64,000 bases of DNA from Chlorocebus sabaeus (Eukaryota > Chordata > Mammalia > Primates > Cercopithecidae). Position numbers and translations under genes: made by a program. The notes below the pieces were generated by a model. It did no database searches and was not told where the DNA came from. It saw only the letters and a program-made list of their open reading frames with translations. Position 1 is the first letter of the stretch. Every line of letters begins with the position of its first letter. The stretch lies in the NCBI RefSeq assembly GCF_047675955.1, contig NC_132923.1, forward strand, positions 93,803,137 through 93,867,136, read 5' to 3'. Below are positions 45,794 through 56,226 of this stretch, one piece after another.

Positions 45794-48700
45794 TCATCCC
45801 TTTTTTATGGCTGCATAGTATTCCATGGTGTATATGTGCCACATTTTCTTAATCCAGTCTGTCACTGATGGACATTTGGGTTGATTCCAAGTCTTTGCTA
45901 TTGTGAATAGTGCCGCAGTACACATACATGTGCATGTATCTTTATAGCAGCGTGACTTATAATCCTTTGGGTATGTCCCCAGTAATGGGATGGCTGGGTC
46001 AAATGGTATTTCTAGTTCTATATCCTTGAGGAATCGCCACACTGTCTTCCACAATGGTTGAACTAGTTTACAGTCCCACCAACAGTGTAAAAGTGTCCCT
46101 ATTTCTCCACAGCCTCTCCAGCACCTGTTGTTTCCTGATTTTTTAATGATTGCTATTCTAACTGGTGTGAGATGGTATCTCATTGTGGTTTTGATTTGCA
46201 TTTCTCTGATGGCGAGTGATGATGAGCATTTTTTCATGTGTCTCTTGGCTGTATGAATGTCTTCTTCTGAGAAGTGTCTGTTCATATCCTTTGCCCACTT
46301 TGTGATGGGTTTTTTTTTTCTTGTAAATTTGATTGAGTTCTTTGTAGGTTCTGGATATTAGCTCTTTGTCAGATGAGTAGATTGCAAAAATTTTCTCCCA
46401 TTCTGTAGGTTGCCTGTTCACTCTGATGGTAGTTTCTTTTGCTGTGCAGAAGCTCTTTAGTTTAATTAGATCCCATTTGTCAATTTTGGCTTTTCTTGCC
46501 ATTGCTTTTGGTGTTTTAGACATGAAGTCCTTGCCCATGCCTATGTCCTGAATGGTATTACCTAGGTTTTCTTCTAGGGTTTTTATGGTTTTAGGTCTAA
46601 CATTTAAGTCTCGAATCCATATTGAATTAATTTTCGTATAAGGAATAAGGAAAGGATCCAGTTTCAGTTTTCTACTTATGGCTAGCCAATTTTTCCAGCA
46701 CCATTTATTAAATAGGGAATCCTTTCCCCATTTCTTGTTTTTGTCAGGTTTGTCAAAGATCAGATGGCTGTAGATGTGTGGTATTATTTCTGAGTGCTCT
46801 GTTCTGTTCCATTGATCTATATCTCTGTTTTGGTACCAGTACCATGCTGTTTTGGTTACTGTAGCCTTGTAGTATAGCTTGAAGTCAGGTAGCGTGATGC
46901 CTCCAGCTTTGTTCTTTTGGCTTAGGATTGTCTTGGCAATGTGGGGTCTTTTTTGGTTCCATACAAACTTTAAAGCAGTTTTTTCCAATTCTGTGAAGAA
47001 AGTCATTGGTAGCTTAATGGGGATGGCATTGAATCTATAAATTACCTTGGGCAGTATGGCCATTTTCACGATATTGATTCTTCCTATCCATGAGCATGGT
47101 ATGTTCTTCCATTTGTTTATGTCCTCTTTTCTTTCACTGAGCAGTGGTTTGTAGTTCTCCTTGAAGAGGTCCTTTACATCCCTTGTAAGTTGGATTCCTA
47201 GGTATTTTATTCTCTTTGAAGCTATTGTGAATGAGAGTTCATTCATGATTTGGCTCTCTGTTTGTCTGTTACTGGTGTATAAGAATGCTTGTGAGTTTTG
47301 CACATTGATTTTGTATCCTGAGGCTTTGCTGAAGTTGCTTATCAGCTTAAGGAGATTTTGGGCCAAGACAATGGGGTTTTCTAAATATACAATCATGTCA
47401 TCTGCAAACAGGGACAATTTGACCTCTTCTTTTCCTAACTGAATACCCTTTATTACTTTCTCTTGCCTGATTGCCATAGCCAGAACTTCCAACACTATGT
47501 TGAATAGGAGTGGTGAGAGAGGGCATCCCTGTCTTGTGCCAGTTTTCAAAGGGAATGCTTCCAGTTTTTGCCCATTCAGTACGATATTGGCTGTGGGTTT
47601 GTCATAAATAGCTCTTATTATTTTGAGATACGTTCCATCAATACCGAATTTATTGAGAGTTTTTAGCACAAAGGGCTGTTGAATTTTGTGGAAAGCCTTT
47701 TCTGCATCTATTGAGATAATCATGTGGTTTTTGTCTTTGCTTCTGTTTATATGCTGGATTACATTTATTGATTAGCATATGTTGACCCAGCCTTGCATCC
47801 CAGGGATGAAGCCCACTTGGTCATGGTGGATAAGCTTTTTGATGTGCTGCTGATTTTTGCATCGATGTTCATCAAGGATATTGGTCTAAAATTCTCTTTT
47901 TTTGTTGTATCTCTGTCAGGCTTTGATATCAGGATGATGCTGGCCTCGTAAAATGAGTTAGGGAGGAGGGAGGATTCCTTCTTTTTCTATTGACTGGAAT
48001 AGTTTCAGAAGGAATGGTACCAACTCCTCCTTGTACCTCTGGTAGAATTTGGCTGTGAATCTGTCTGGTCCTGGACTTTTTTTGGTTGGTAGGCTATTAA
48101 TTATTGCCTCAATTTCAGAGCCTGCTATTGGTCTATTCAGGGATTCAACTTCTTCCTGGTTTAGTCTTGGGAGAGTGTAAGTGTCCAGGAAATTATCCAT
48201 TTCTTCTAGGTTTTCTAGTTTATTTGCATAGAGGTGTTTATAGTATTCTCTGATGGTAGTTTGTATTTCTGTGGGGTCAGTGGTGATATCCCCTTTATCA
48301 TTTTTTATTGCATCTATTTGATTCTTCTCTCTTTTCTTCTTTATTAATCTTGCTAGTGGTCTACCAATTTTGTTGATCTTTTCAAAAAACCAGCTCCTGG
48401 ATTCATTGATTTTTTGGAGGGTTTTTTGTGTCTCTATCTCCTTCAGTTCTGCTCTGATCTTAGTTATTTCTTGCCTTCTGCTAGCTGTTGAATGTGTTTG
48501 CTCTTGATTCTCTAGTTCTTTTAACTGTGATGTTAGGGTGTCAATTTTAGATCTTTCCTGCTTTCTCTTGTGGGCATTTAGTGCTATAAATTTCCCTCTA
48601 CACACTGCTTTAAATGTGTCCTAGAGCTTCTGGTATGCTGTATCTTTGTTCTCATTGGTTTATTTCTGTCTTAACTCCGTTATGTAACCAGTAGCCATTC

Positions 48701-49477
48701 AGGAGCAGGTTGTTCAGTTTCCATGTAGTTGAGTGGTTTTGATTGAGTTTCTTAATCCTGAGTTCTAGTTTGATTGCACTGTGGTCTGAGAGACAGTTTG
48801 TTATAATTTCTGTTCTTGTACATTTGCTGAGGAGTGCTTTACTTCCAACTATGTGGTCAATTTTGGAATAAGTGCTATGTGGTGCTGAGAAGAATGTATA
48901 TTCTGTTGATTTGGGGTGGAGAGTTCTGTAGATGTCTATTAGGTCCACTTGGTGCAGGGTTGAGTTCAATCCCTGGATATCCTTGTTAACTTTCTGTCTC
49001 GTTGATCTGTCTAATGTTGACAGTGGGGTATTAAAGTCTACCATTATTATTGTATGGGAGTCTAAGTCTCTTTGTAAGTCTCTAAGGACTTGCTTTATGA
49101 ATCTGGGTGCTCCTGTATTGGGTGCATATATATTTAGGATAGTTAGCTCTTCCTGATGAGTTGATCCCTTTACCATTATGAAATGGCCTTCTTTGTCTCT
49201 TTTGATCTTTGATGGTTTAAAGTCTGTTTTATCAGAGACTAGGATTGCAACCCCTCCTTTCTTGTTTTGTTTTGTTTTCCATTTTCTTCGTAGATCTTCC
49301 TCCATACCTTTTTTTCGAGCCTATATATGTCTCTGCATGTGAGATGGGTCTCCTGAATACAGCAAACTGATGGGTCTTGACTCTATTCCAATTTGCCAGT
49401 CTATGTCTTTTAATTGGACCATTTAGTCCATTTACATTTAAGGTTAATATTGTTATGTGTGAACTTGATCCTGTCGT
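45794..49477 (-). pseudogene. L1 copy B ORF2, long open stretches but inactivated
   Basis: The start codon is ACG at 49475-49477. Open segments: 49305-48652 (endonuclease), 48605-47958 (linker), 47723-46158 (521 codons, reverse transcriptase to near the Cys-rich end, with DAEKAF at 6-11 and FADD at 106-109), 46285-45794 (C-terminal). A 28-bp deletion near 47853 with GATT microhomology, frameshifts and stops separate them. Confidence 0.9.
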
Positions 49478-49559
49478 TATGATATTAACTGGTTATTTTG
49501 CTCACTAGTTGATGCAGTTTCTTCCTAGCATTGATGGACTTTACATTTTGACATGTTTT

Positions 49560-50560
49560 TGCAATGGCTGGTACCTGTTGTTCCTTTCCATGTTTAGTGC
49601 TTCCTTCAGGATCTCTTGTAGGGCAGGCCTGGTGGTGACAAAATCTCTAAGCATTTACTTGTCTGTAAAGGATTTTATTTCTCCTTCATTTATGAAAATT
49701 AGTTTGGCTGGATATGAAATTCTGGGTTGAAAATTCTTTTCTTTAAGAATGTTGAATATTGGCCCCCACTCTCTTCTGGCTTGGAGAGTTTCTGCAGAGA
49801 GATCTGCTGTTAGTCTGATGGGCTTCCCTTTGTGTGTAACCTGACCTTTCTGTCTGGCTGCCCTTAACATTTTTTCCTTCATTTCAACTTTGGTGAATCT
49901 GACAATTACGTGTCTTGGAGTTGCTCTTCTCGAGGAGTATCTTTGTGGCATTCTCTGTGTTTCCCGAATTTGAATGTTGGCCTGCCTTACTAGGTTAGGG
50001 AAGTTCTCCTGGATGATATCCTGCAGAGTGTTTTCCAACTTGGTTCCATTTTCCCCATCACTTTCAGGCACACCAATCAGACATAGATTTGGTCTTTTCA
50101 CATAATCCCATATTTCTTGGAGGCTTTGTTCATTTCTTTTTACTCTTTTTTCTCTATACTTCTCTTCTCACTTCATTTCATTCATTTGATCTTCAATCGC
50201 TGATGCTCTTTCTTCCAGTTGATTGAGTCGGTTACTGAAGCTTGTGCATTTGTCATGTAGTTCTCGTGTTATGGCTTTCATCTCTATCAGTTCTTTTGAG
50301 GTCTTCTCTGCATTGATTATTCTAGTTATCCATTCATCCATTCTTTTTTTGAAGGTTTTTAGTTTCTTTGTGCTGGTTACGTAGTTCTTCCTTTGGCTCT
50401 GAAAAGTTTGATCGACTGAAGCCTTCTTCTCTCAACTTGTCAAAGTCATTCTCCGTCCAGCTTTGTTCCGTTGCTGGTGATGAGCTGCGTTCCTTTGGAG
50501 GGGGAGATGCACTCTGATTTTTGAATTTCCAGCTTTTCTGCACTGCTTTTTGCCCATCTT
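49560..50560 (-). pseudogene. L1 copy B ORF1 remnant
   Basis: Frame 49655-50101 (148 codons) holds the RNA-binding domain (RPNLCLIGVPESDGENGT) and frame 50334-50543 holds the N-terminus (ASPPPKERSSSPATEQSW). The coiled coil between them is frameshifted. Confidence 0.87.
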
Positions 50561-51568
50561 TGTGGTTTTATCTGCCTTCGGTCTTTGATGATGGTGATGT
50601 ACTGATGAGGTTTTGGTGTGGGTGTCCTTTCTGTTTGTCAGTTTTCCTTCTAACAGTCAGGACCCTCAGCTGTAGGTCTGTTGGAGTTTGCTTGAGGTCC
50701 ACTCCAGACCCTGTTTGCCTGGGTATCAGCAGCGGAGGCTGCAGAAGATAGAATATTGCTGAACAGCGAGTGTTGCTGTCTGATTCTTGCTCTGGAAACT
50801 TCGTCTCAGGGGTGTACCCTGCTGTGTGAGGTGTGAGGGGTCGGTCTGCACCTAGTGGGGGATATCTCCCAGTTAGGCTACTCAGGGGTCAGGGACCCAC
50901 TTGAGCAGGCAGTCTATCTGTTCTCAGATCTCAACCTCCGTGCTGGGAGATCCACTGCTCTCTTCAAAGCTGTCAGACAGGGGCATTTACCTCTGCCGAA
51001 GTTTCTGCTGCTTTTTGTTTAGCTATGCCCTGTCCCTAGAGGAGGTGTCTACAGAGGCAGGCCAGCCTCCTTCGAGCTTCCCAGGCGGCTTTGTTTACCT
51101 ACTTAAGCCTCAGCAATGGTGGGCGCCCCTCCCCAAGCCTTGCTGCTGCCTTGCAATTAGATCTCAGACTGCTGTGCTAGCAATGAGGGAGGCTCCATGG
51201 TCATGGGACCCCCGGGCCAGGTGTGGGATATAATCTCCTAGTGTGCCGTTTGCTAAGACCCTTGGTAAAGCACAGTATTAGGGTGGGAGTTACCTGATTT
51301 TCCAGGTGTTGTGTCTCAGTTTCTTTTGGCTAGGAAAAGGAATTCCCTTCCCCCTCGCGCTTCCCAGGTGAGGTGATGCCTTGCCCTGCTTCAGCTCTTG
51401 CTAGCTGGGCTGCACCCACAGACCAGTGCCAACTGTCTGACACACCCCAGTGAGATGAAGCCGGTACCTCAGTTGAAAATGCAGAAATCACCCATCTTCT
51501 ATGTCGCTCATGCTGGGAGCTGGAGGCTGGAGCTGTTCCTATTTGGCCATCTTGGGCACGCCCCCCAG

Positions 51569-52152
51569 TGATGGCTTCTAGCTTCACTCATGTCCTTGCA
51601 AAGGACATGACCTTATTCCTTTTTATGGCTGCATAGTATTCCATGGTGTATATATACCACACTTTTTAAATCCAGTCTATCATTGATGGGCATTTGAGTT
51701 GGTTACATGATGTTGCTATTGTAAATAGTGTTGCAATAAACATATGTGTGCATGTGTCTTTATAGTAGAATGATTTATATTCCTTTGGGTATATACCCAG
51801 TAATAGGATTGTTGGGTTGAATGGTATTTCTGGTTCTAGATCCTTGAGGCCATACTGTCTTCCACAATGGTTGAATTAATTTACATTCCCACCAACAATG
51901 TAAAAGCGTTCCTATTTCTCCACAGCCTCACCAGCATCTGTTGTTTCTTGACTTCTTAATAATCACCACTCTGACTGGCATGAGATGGTATCTCATTGTG
52001 GTTTTGATTTGCATTTCTCTAATGATCAGTGATGTTAGCATTTTTTCATGTTTGCTGGCCAGGTAAATGTCTTCTTCTGAGAAGTGTCTGTTCTCAGACA
52101 CTTTTTTTTCTTGTAAATTTATTTAGGTTCCTTGTAAATTCTGGATATTTTT
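51569..52152 (-). mobile_element. L1: Older L1 3' end, host of copy B, right part
   Basis: L1 ORF2 C-terminal text resumes exactly where 45443 stopped. A short deletion near 52095 leaves gtgtctgttctcagacac, a small hairpin. Confidence 0.87.
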
Positions 52153-52415
52153 CACTTCTAATACCATGGATTTTATTTATAGTATTTTTGTCTGAACTCT
52201 TTTAAATTAATTAATTATTTTTTTACAGTAGTGTTAGGTTTACAGAAAAATTGCATGTAAAGTACAGACTTCCCAAATATTCCTCCTCCTCAGGCCCCAC
52301 CATCTCACACATAGTTTCCCCTATTGTTAATATATTGCTTTAGTGTGGTAAGTTTGTTATAAACAATAAAAAAATATTAATACATTATTATTAACTAAGT
52401 TTCATAGTTTGAGTA

Positions 52416-52442
52416 GTGTGTGTGTGTGCGCGCGCGCGCGTG
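52416..52442. repeat. Alternating (GT)n(CG)n tract, potential Z-DNA
   Basis: Twenty-seven bases of strict purine-pyrimidine alternation, GT units followed by CG units. Confidence 0.9.
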
Positions 52443-52769
52443 GTGCGGGCAGAGATGTGTTGACTTAGTGGTCCTCTCTCCCAGTTAAAAATTTCGATGT
52501 CTGATTCCAAGGGTGAAAAGGCATTTGCAACTGTTAATGGTGTGATCACAATCTGCTGTTCACTGGCTGTTTCCACTTTTATTCATTCAGCAACATGTTG
52601 TGAGCATTTACATTATTAAAGATGTTTATAAAATATATTTTTAATGGCTACATAGTATACTATTATGTGATCATATCATAACATATTTAAATGAGTCAGT
52701 ATTATAGAAGTGTTTTCAATTGATTCCAAGTTTTCCCTATCAAAAATAACAATAAAAATCATTGTATTG

Positions 52770-53058
52770 GGCCGGGCGCGGTGGCTCATGCCTGTAATCC
52801 CAGCACTCTGGGAGGCTGAGGGGAGCGGATCACCTGAGGTCAGGAGTTTGAGACCAGCCTGAGCAACATGGAGAAACCCCGTCTCTACCAAAAATACAAA
52901 ATTAGCCAGGCGTGGTGGTGCATGCCTGCAATCCCAGCTACTTGGGAAGGTGAGGCAGGAGAATTGCCTGAACCCGGGAGGCGGAGGGTGCGGTGAGCCA
53001 AGATTTGCCATTGCACTCCAGCCTGGGCAACAAGAGTAACACTCTGTCTCAAAATAAA

Positions 53059-53089
<31 letters not shown>

Positions 53090-53090
53090 T
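52770..53090 (+). mobile_element. Alu: Alu (S-like) with (AAAT)n(AAT)n tail
   Basis: Complete Alu; its tail has become a tetra- and trinucleotide microsatellite (53052-53090). Confidence 0.93.
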
Positions 53091-53606
53091 GTGTTACTTT
53101 TCCTGAGCTTCTGATATCTATTTCCAAAAATATCCTAAAAGTGGAATTATTGGGTTGAAGGGCATTAAAATATTTAAGGTTCTTAATATGTAAAGACAAA
53201 TTGTCTTACAAAAAGATGATTTATACTCCCACCAGCAATCTATAAAGTTCATATTTCATTGTATTCTGGACACCTCTGTTTAAAAACTCTGACAGTTTCA
53301 AAGGTAAAAAGATGATGTTGATATTTTAATTTGCATTTCTTGATGACTGCTTTGGTGGGATTTCCCCATATGCCTATTAATGATTTGGATTTTTAGAAAC
53401 AAACTGTTCACATCTATTGTCGATTTTCTGAGGTGCTTGTGTTTTTCTTACCAACTTGGAAGAGCCCTTTTTATGTTGATGATGTTAACCATATGACAGT
53501 AAGTATGTTGCAATTTTATGCCCTGTTTTGTAACCTGCATTTTAGTTTTGCTTTATTATATAGGCAACATTGAGGCTCCTAGGCATGCAGGTAGGGTAAT
53601 ACTTCT

Positions 53607-53897
53607 TTTTTTTGAGACGGAGTCTCGCTCTGTTGCCCAGGCTGGAGTGCAGTGGTACAATCTCGGCTCACTGCAAGCTCTGTCTCCCAGGTTCAAGTCA
53701 TTCTCCTGCTTCAGCCTCCCAAGTAGCTGGGACTACAGGCGCCCACCACCATGCCCGGCTAATTTATTTTGTATTTTTAGTGGAGACGGGGTTTCACCAT
53801 GTTAGCCAGGATGGTCTCGATCTCCTGACCTCGTGATCCGCCCGCCTCAGCCTCCCCAAAGTGCTGAGATTACAGGCATGAGCCACCGCGCCCAGCC
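53607..53897 (-). mobile_element. Alu: Alu, antisense, exact 14-bp target duplication
   Basis: Complete Alu, flanks agggtaatacttct at 53593-53606 and 53898-53911 identical. Confidence 0.95.
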
Positions 53898-53911
53898 AGG
53901 GTAATACTTCT

Positions 53912-54530
53912 AAGAACACTAGAAACCTGCACCCTTGGCATGGACCCTGGCTTCTCATGGGGTTTGTAAAGATTCTATGAGGAATAAGCAGAGTTTGGAG
54001 GGAAGGGCCTTCCAAGCTAGGGAGAATGGAGCTAAAACTTCCTATTGAGTTTTTACCTCTCTCCAGACTTCACATCTGGTGGTAACACTATGCCCACTCT
54101 CCCACCTCTAATTTTCCTCATCCTTACATGGACAGGATTCCTTTTCCTTGATATTACCCAAAAAAGGCTCTAGTTTTCCAGAAGATACTTTATTAAAAAT
54201 AAGAGAAAAGGGAAAATCAAGAGGGATAAATTGTTTTCCAAAAGCACAGAAGTAAAACACTGTTACAAAACATCCCTTAGCCCAAGGTGATTTCAGTCAA
54301 CCTCAGATGCTGTAACAGGCATAGTTTGTAAGGGGGTAGATAAAGGTTCCTTTCCTCCTTCTCAAGTCTCCTTCTCACCCTAAGATTATCTGCTTTTCAG
54401 TTTTTGGTTTCTCTTTCTCCCATTTTTCCCTCTTTTTCCTTTACTGTCTAGGGCTCCACTCACTTCCACAACCCCGGAGGATCATGGTTGATGACTGGTT
54501 GATTATTCATTCCTAAGTAGTCAATTTTAA
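53912..54530. other. OR downstream flank, no repeat recognised
   Basis: Non-repetitive sequence that would hold the OR 3' UTR. Contains the distal candidate polyadenylation signal. Confidence 0.45.
54189..54194 (-). other. Candidate polyadenylation signal for the OR, distal
   Basis: AATAAA on the minus strand about 750 bases past the OR stop codon, in sequence with no recognised repeat. A 3' UTR of this length would be normal for an OR gene. Confidence 0.35.
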
Positions 54531-54534
54531 AAAT

Positions 54535-54760
54535 TAAAACTAACATTTGTTGAAAGGTTACTATATGCCAGGCTCTGTAGTAAGCACATTTTACATATTA
54601 TTTCATGAATTCATTACAACTTCCTTATAGAAAAGAATTACAGACCTCAGAATAGTTAAATGATTTGCGGAAATTCATGTTACCTATTAATTGGTGAAAC
54701 TGAGTCTGTCATCCTGGTCTGTCTGGCACAAAAGTCCCGGCTCTTAACCACTGCACTTTA
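54535..54760 (-). mobile_element. MIR: MIR, antisense, in the OR 3' flank
   Basis: Reversed MIR text: tatgccaggctctgt, then ttacatattatttc, then ggctcttaaccactgcactt. Confidence 0.75.
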
Positions 54761-54762
54761 TT
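54757..54762 (-). other. Candidate polyadenylation signal for the OR, proximal
   Basis: AATAAA on the minus strand about 184 bases past the OR stop codon. It lies in an old MIR copy. A second candidate lies further downstream; neither is proven. Confidence 0.35.
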
Positions 54763-54945
54763 TTCACAGATATCTCTGTCTCGAACATCATCATAGTTAT
54801 TGCAAATGTCCAAACACCTTGCTCATCTCTCACTTGGGCAAGGGTGAAGAGTCCAGCTCTACTAGGTCTCATGGGAGAGTCCCTGGGGAATTGGTGACTG
54901 CAAGTCCTGCTTTGTTTAGCTTCTAAGATCTTTAGCTTTAAAGTC

Positions 54946-55884
54946 TTACTCTGGGGCCCTGCTCCATCCCATCCATTTGAAAAAAGCTTTTTTCACATCT
55001 TTGTTCCTTAGACTGTAGATGACAGGATTGAGGAAGGATGTAGCAATGTTATAGAAAAGGGCCATTTTCTTTCCACTGTTTGATAAGGAGCCAGAGCCAG
55101 GGCCCATATACATGATGATACATGGAATGGCAAACATAGTGACCACAGTGATGTGGGAAGCACAGGTGGAAAAGCCTTTGATTCGCCCCTGGGCTGAGCG
55201 GATCTTCATGATGGTGGCAAAGATGTTGGCATAGACTATGACAACCAGGGAGAGCGGGACCACAATGACATTGAAGCCTATAATGAAGTCCACCAGGTCA
55301 TTGAGGGATGTGTCTGCACAGGCCAGCTTCAGAACTGCAGGAACCTCACAAAAGTAGTGGTCAATCTCATTAGGCCCACAATAGGGCAGGCGCATAGCAA
55401 AGAAAGTATAGCACATGCTACCCAGCACACCATAGGCTGCACAGATACCCACCATGAGAAGACACACCCAGCGGCTCATGATGGCCTTGTACCTGAGAGG
55501 GTGGCAGATGGCCAAGTACCTGTCCACGGACATGATGGAGAAAAGCCATGACTCAATGACCCCAAAGACGAGGAAGATGTACATCTGGGCCACACATCTA
55601 GCAAAAGAGATGGCCCTCTTCTTGCTGAGAATGTGCACCAGCATCTGGGGCACGGTGGTGGTGGTATAGCACATGTCCAACAGGGAGAGGACACTGATGA
55701 AAAAGTACATGGGTGTATGCAGGTGTAAGTCCTGGTAAATGAGGGTGATGAGGAGGCTGTTGCTCATGAGAATCAGCAGGTAAAAGACGAAGAAGAAGGT
55801 GAAGAGCAGAGGACTGGTCCTGAGATCGGAGGTGAAGCCCACTAGAATGAATTCTGTCACGGTGGACTGGTTGAGCTCCTGCAT
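54946..55884 (-). CDS. Olfactory receptor, class II, OR2-like, intact single-exon ORF (312 aa)
   Basis: Rhodopsin-like G-protein coupled receptor expected in the ciliary membrane of olfactory neurons, coupling to G-olf. The frame is open for 312 residues, the normal length for the family. Visible landmarks: N-glycosylation site NQS at residues 5-7; TM1 about 24-48; PMYFF at 58-62 opening TM2; conserved Cys97 before TM3; MSVDRYLAICHPLRY at 118-132; extracellular-loop cysteines 169, 179 and 189; KGFSTCASH at 237-245 opening TM6; NPVIYSLRN at 286-294 closing TM7; short basic tail. Deviations from common OR motifs: SN for GN in TM1 (41-42), MSVDRY for MAYDRY, VY for SY in TM5, KGF for KAF. The start is the ATG at 55884 (A at -3), 10 bases after a consensus acceptor. 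An in-frame extension to 55932 begins with TTG inside an Alu and is not a start. FCEVPAVLKLACADTS and the TM2 sequence suggest family 2; I cannot name the subfamily or the ligand. Confidence 0.95.
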   Translation of the reverse strand: MQELNQSTVTEFILVGFTSDLRTSPLLFTFFFVFYLLILMSNSLLITLIYQDLHLHTPMYFFISVLSLLDMCYTTTTVPQMLVHILSKKRAISFARCVAQMYIFLVFGVIESWLFSIMSVDRYLAICHPLRYKAIMSRWVCLLMVGICAAYGVLGSMCYTFFAMRLPYCGPNEIDHYFCEVPAVLKLACADTSLNDLVDFIIGFNVIVVPLSLVVIVYANIFATIMKIRSAQGRIKGFSTCASHITVVTMFAIPCIIMYMGPGSGSLSNSGKKMALFYNIATSFLNPVIYSLRNKDVKKAFFKWMGWSRAPE

Positions 55885-55912
55885 CGTGATCTGCCTGTTT
55901 AAAGAATTTTTA
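55885..55912 (-). promoter_or_regulatory. Splice acceptor of the OR coding exon
   Basis: On the minus strand a pyrimidine-poor stretch runs into AAACAG, with the AG at 55895-55896, followed by 10 bases and the ATG. OR coding exons usually begin just upstream of the ATG, so this is the expected acceptor. Bases 55901-55912, holding its short pyrimidine run and a CTAAA branch-like motif, are one arm of a young Alu target duplication. The acceptor therefore survives, but everything further upstream in the intron is now antisense Alu. Confidence 0.6.
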
Positions 55913-56214
55913 GGCCGGGCGCGGTGGCTCAAGCCTGTAATCCCAGCACTTTGGGAGGCCGAGACGGGCGGATCACGAGGTCAGGAGATCGAGACCATCC
56001 TGGCTAACACGGTGAAACCCCGTCTCTACTAAAAACAAAACAAAAAAAAACTAGCCGGGCGAGGTGGCGGGCGCCTGTAGTCCCAGCTACTCCGGAGGCT
56101 GAGGCAGGAGAATGGCGTAAACCCGGGAGGCGGAGCTTGCAGTGAGCTGAGATCCGGCCACTGCACTCCAGTCCGGGCTACAGAGCAAGACTCCGTCTCA
56201 AAAAAAAAAAAAAA
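55913..56214 (+). mobile_element. AluY: Young AluY (AluYR-like), immediately upstream of the OR
   Basis: Full-length Alu with intact head, both monomers and A-tail. It keeps about 21 CpGs by hand count, so it is young. The 12-bp target duplication aaagaattttta is exact (55901-55912 and 56215-56226). It carries CTCAAGCC in the left arm, ACTAGCCGGGCGAGG in the middle and GATCCGGCCACTG in the right arm, states I associate with Old World monkey AluYR subfamilies rather than human AluY. Antisense to the OR transcript, so its reversed A-tail gives the OR intron a long pyrimidine run. Confidence 0.93.
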
Positions 56215-56226
56215 AAAGAATTTTTA

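Larger units (their letters stand above)
45444..51568 (-). mobile_element. L1: L1 copy B, full-length antisense L1
   Basis: About 6.1 kb, flanked by tgatggcttct at 45433-45443 and 51569-51579. From the right: 5' UTR (51568 to about 50550, with the GGAACAGCTCC-like head), ORF1, ORF2, 3' UTR and a reversed tail at 45444-45480. No large insertion. ORF1 and ORF2 carry many changes, so it is inactive. Less diverged than copy A in the segments I compared. Confidence 0.93.
52160..53590 (-). mobile_element. L1: Ancient L1 (L1M-like), antisense, with Alu
   Basis: 52160-52400 has the gtttacagaaaaattgc and gtttcccctattgttaa segments of an old L1 3' region; 52600-52769 and 53091-53590 also look like old L1. 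52443-52600 is unassigned. Confidence 0.6.

Noticed and set aside
55885..55932. Sixteen-codon N-terminal extension of the OR
   Set aside because: Begins with TTG in an Alu, not ATG. The native ATG at 55884 follows the acceptor and matches normal OR length.
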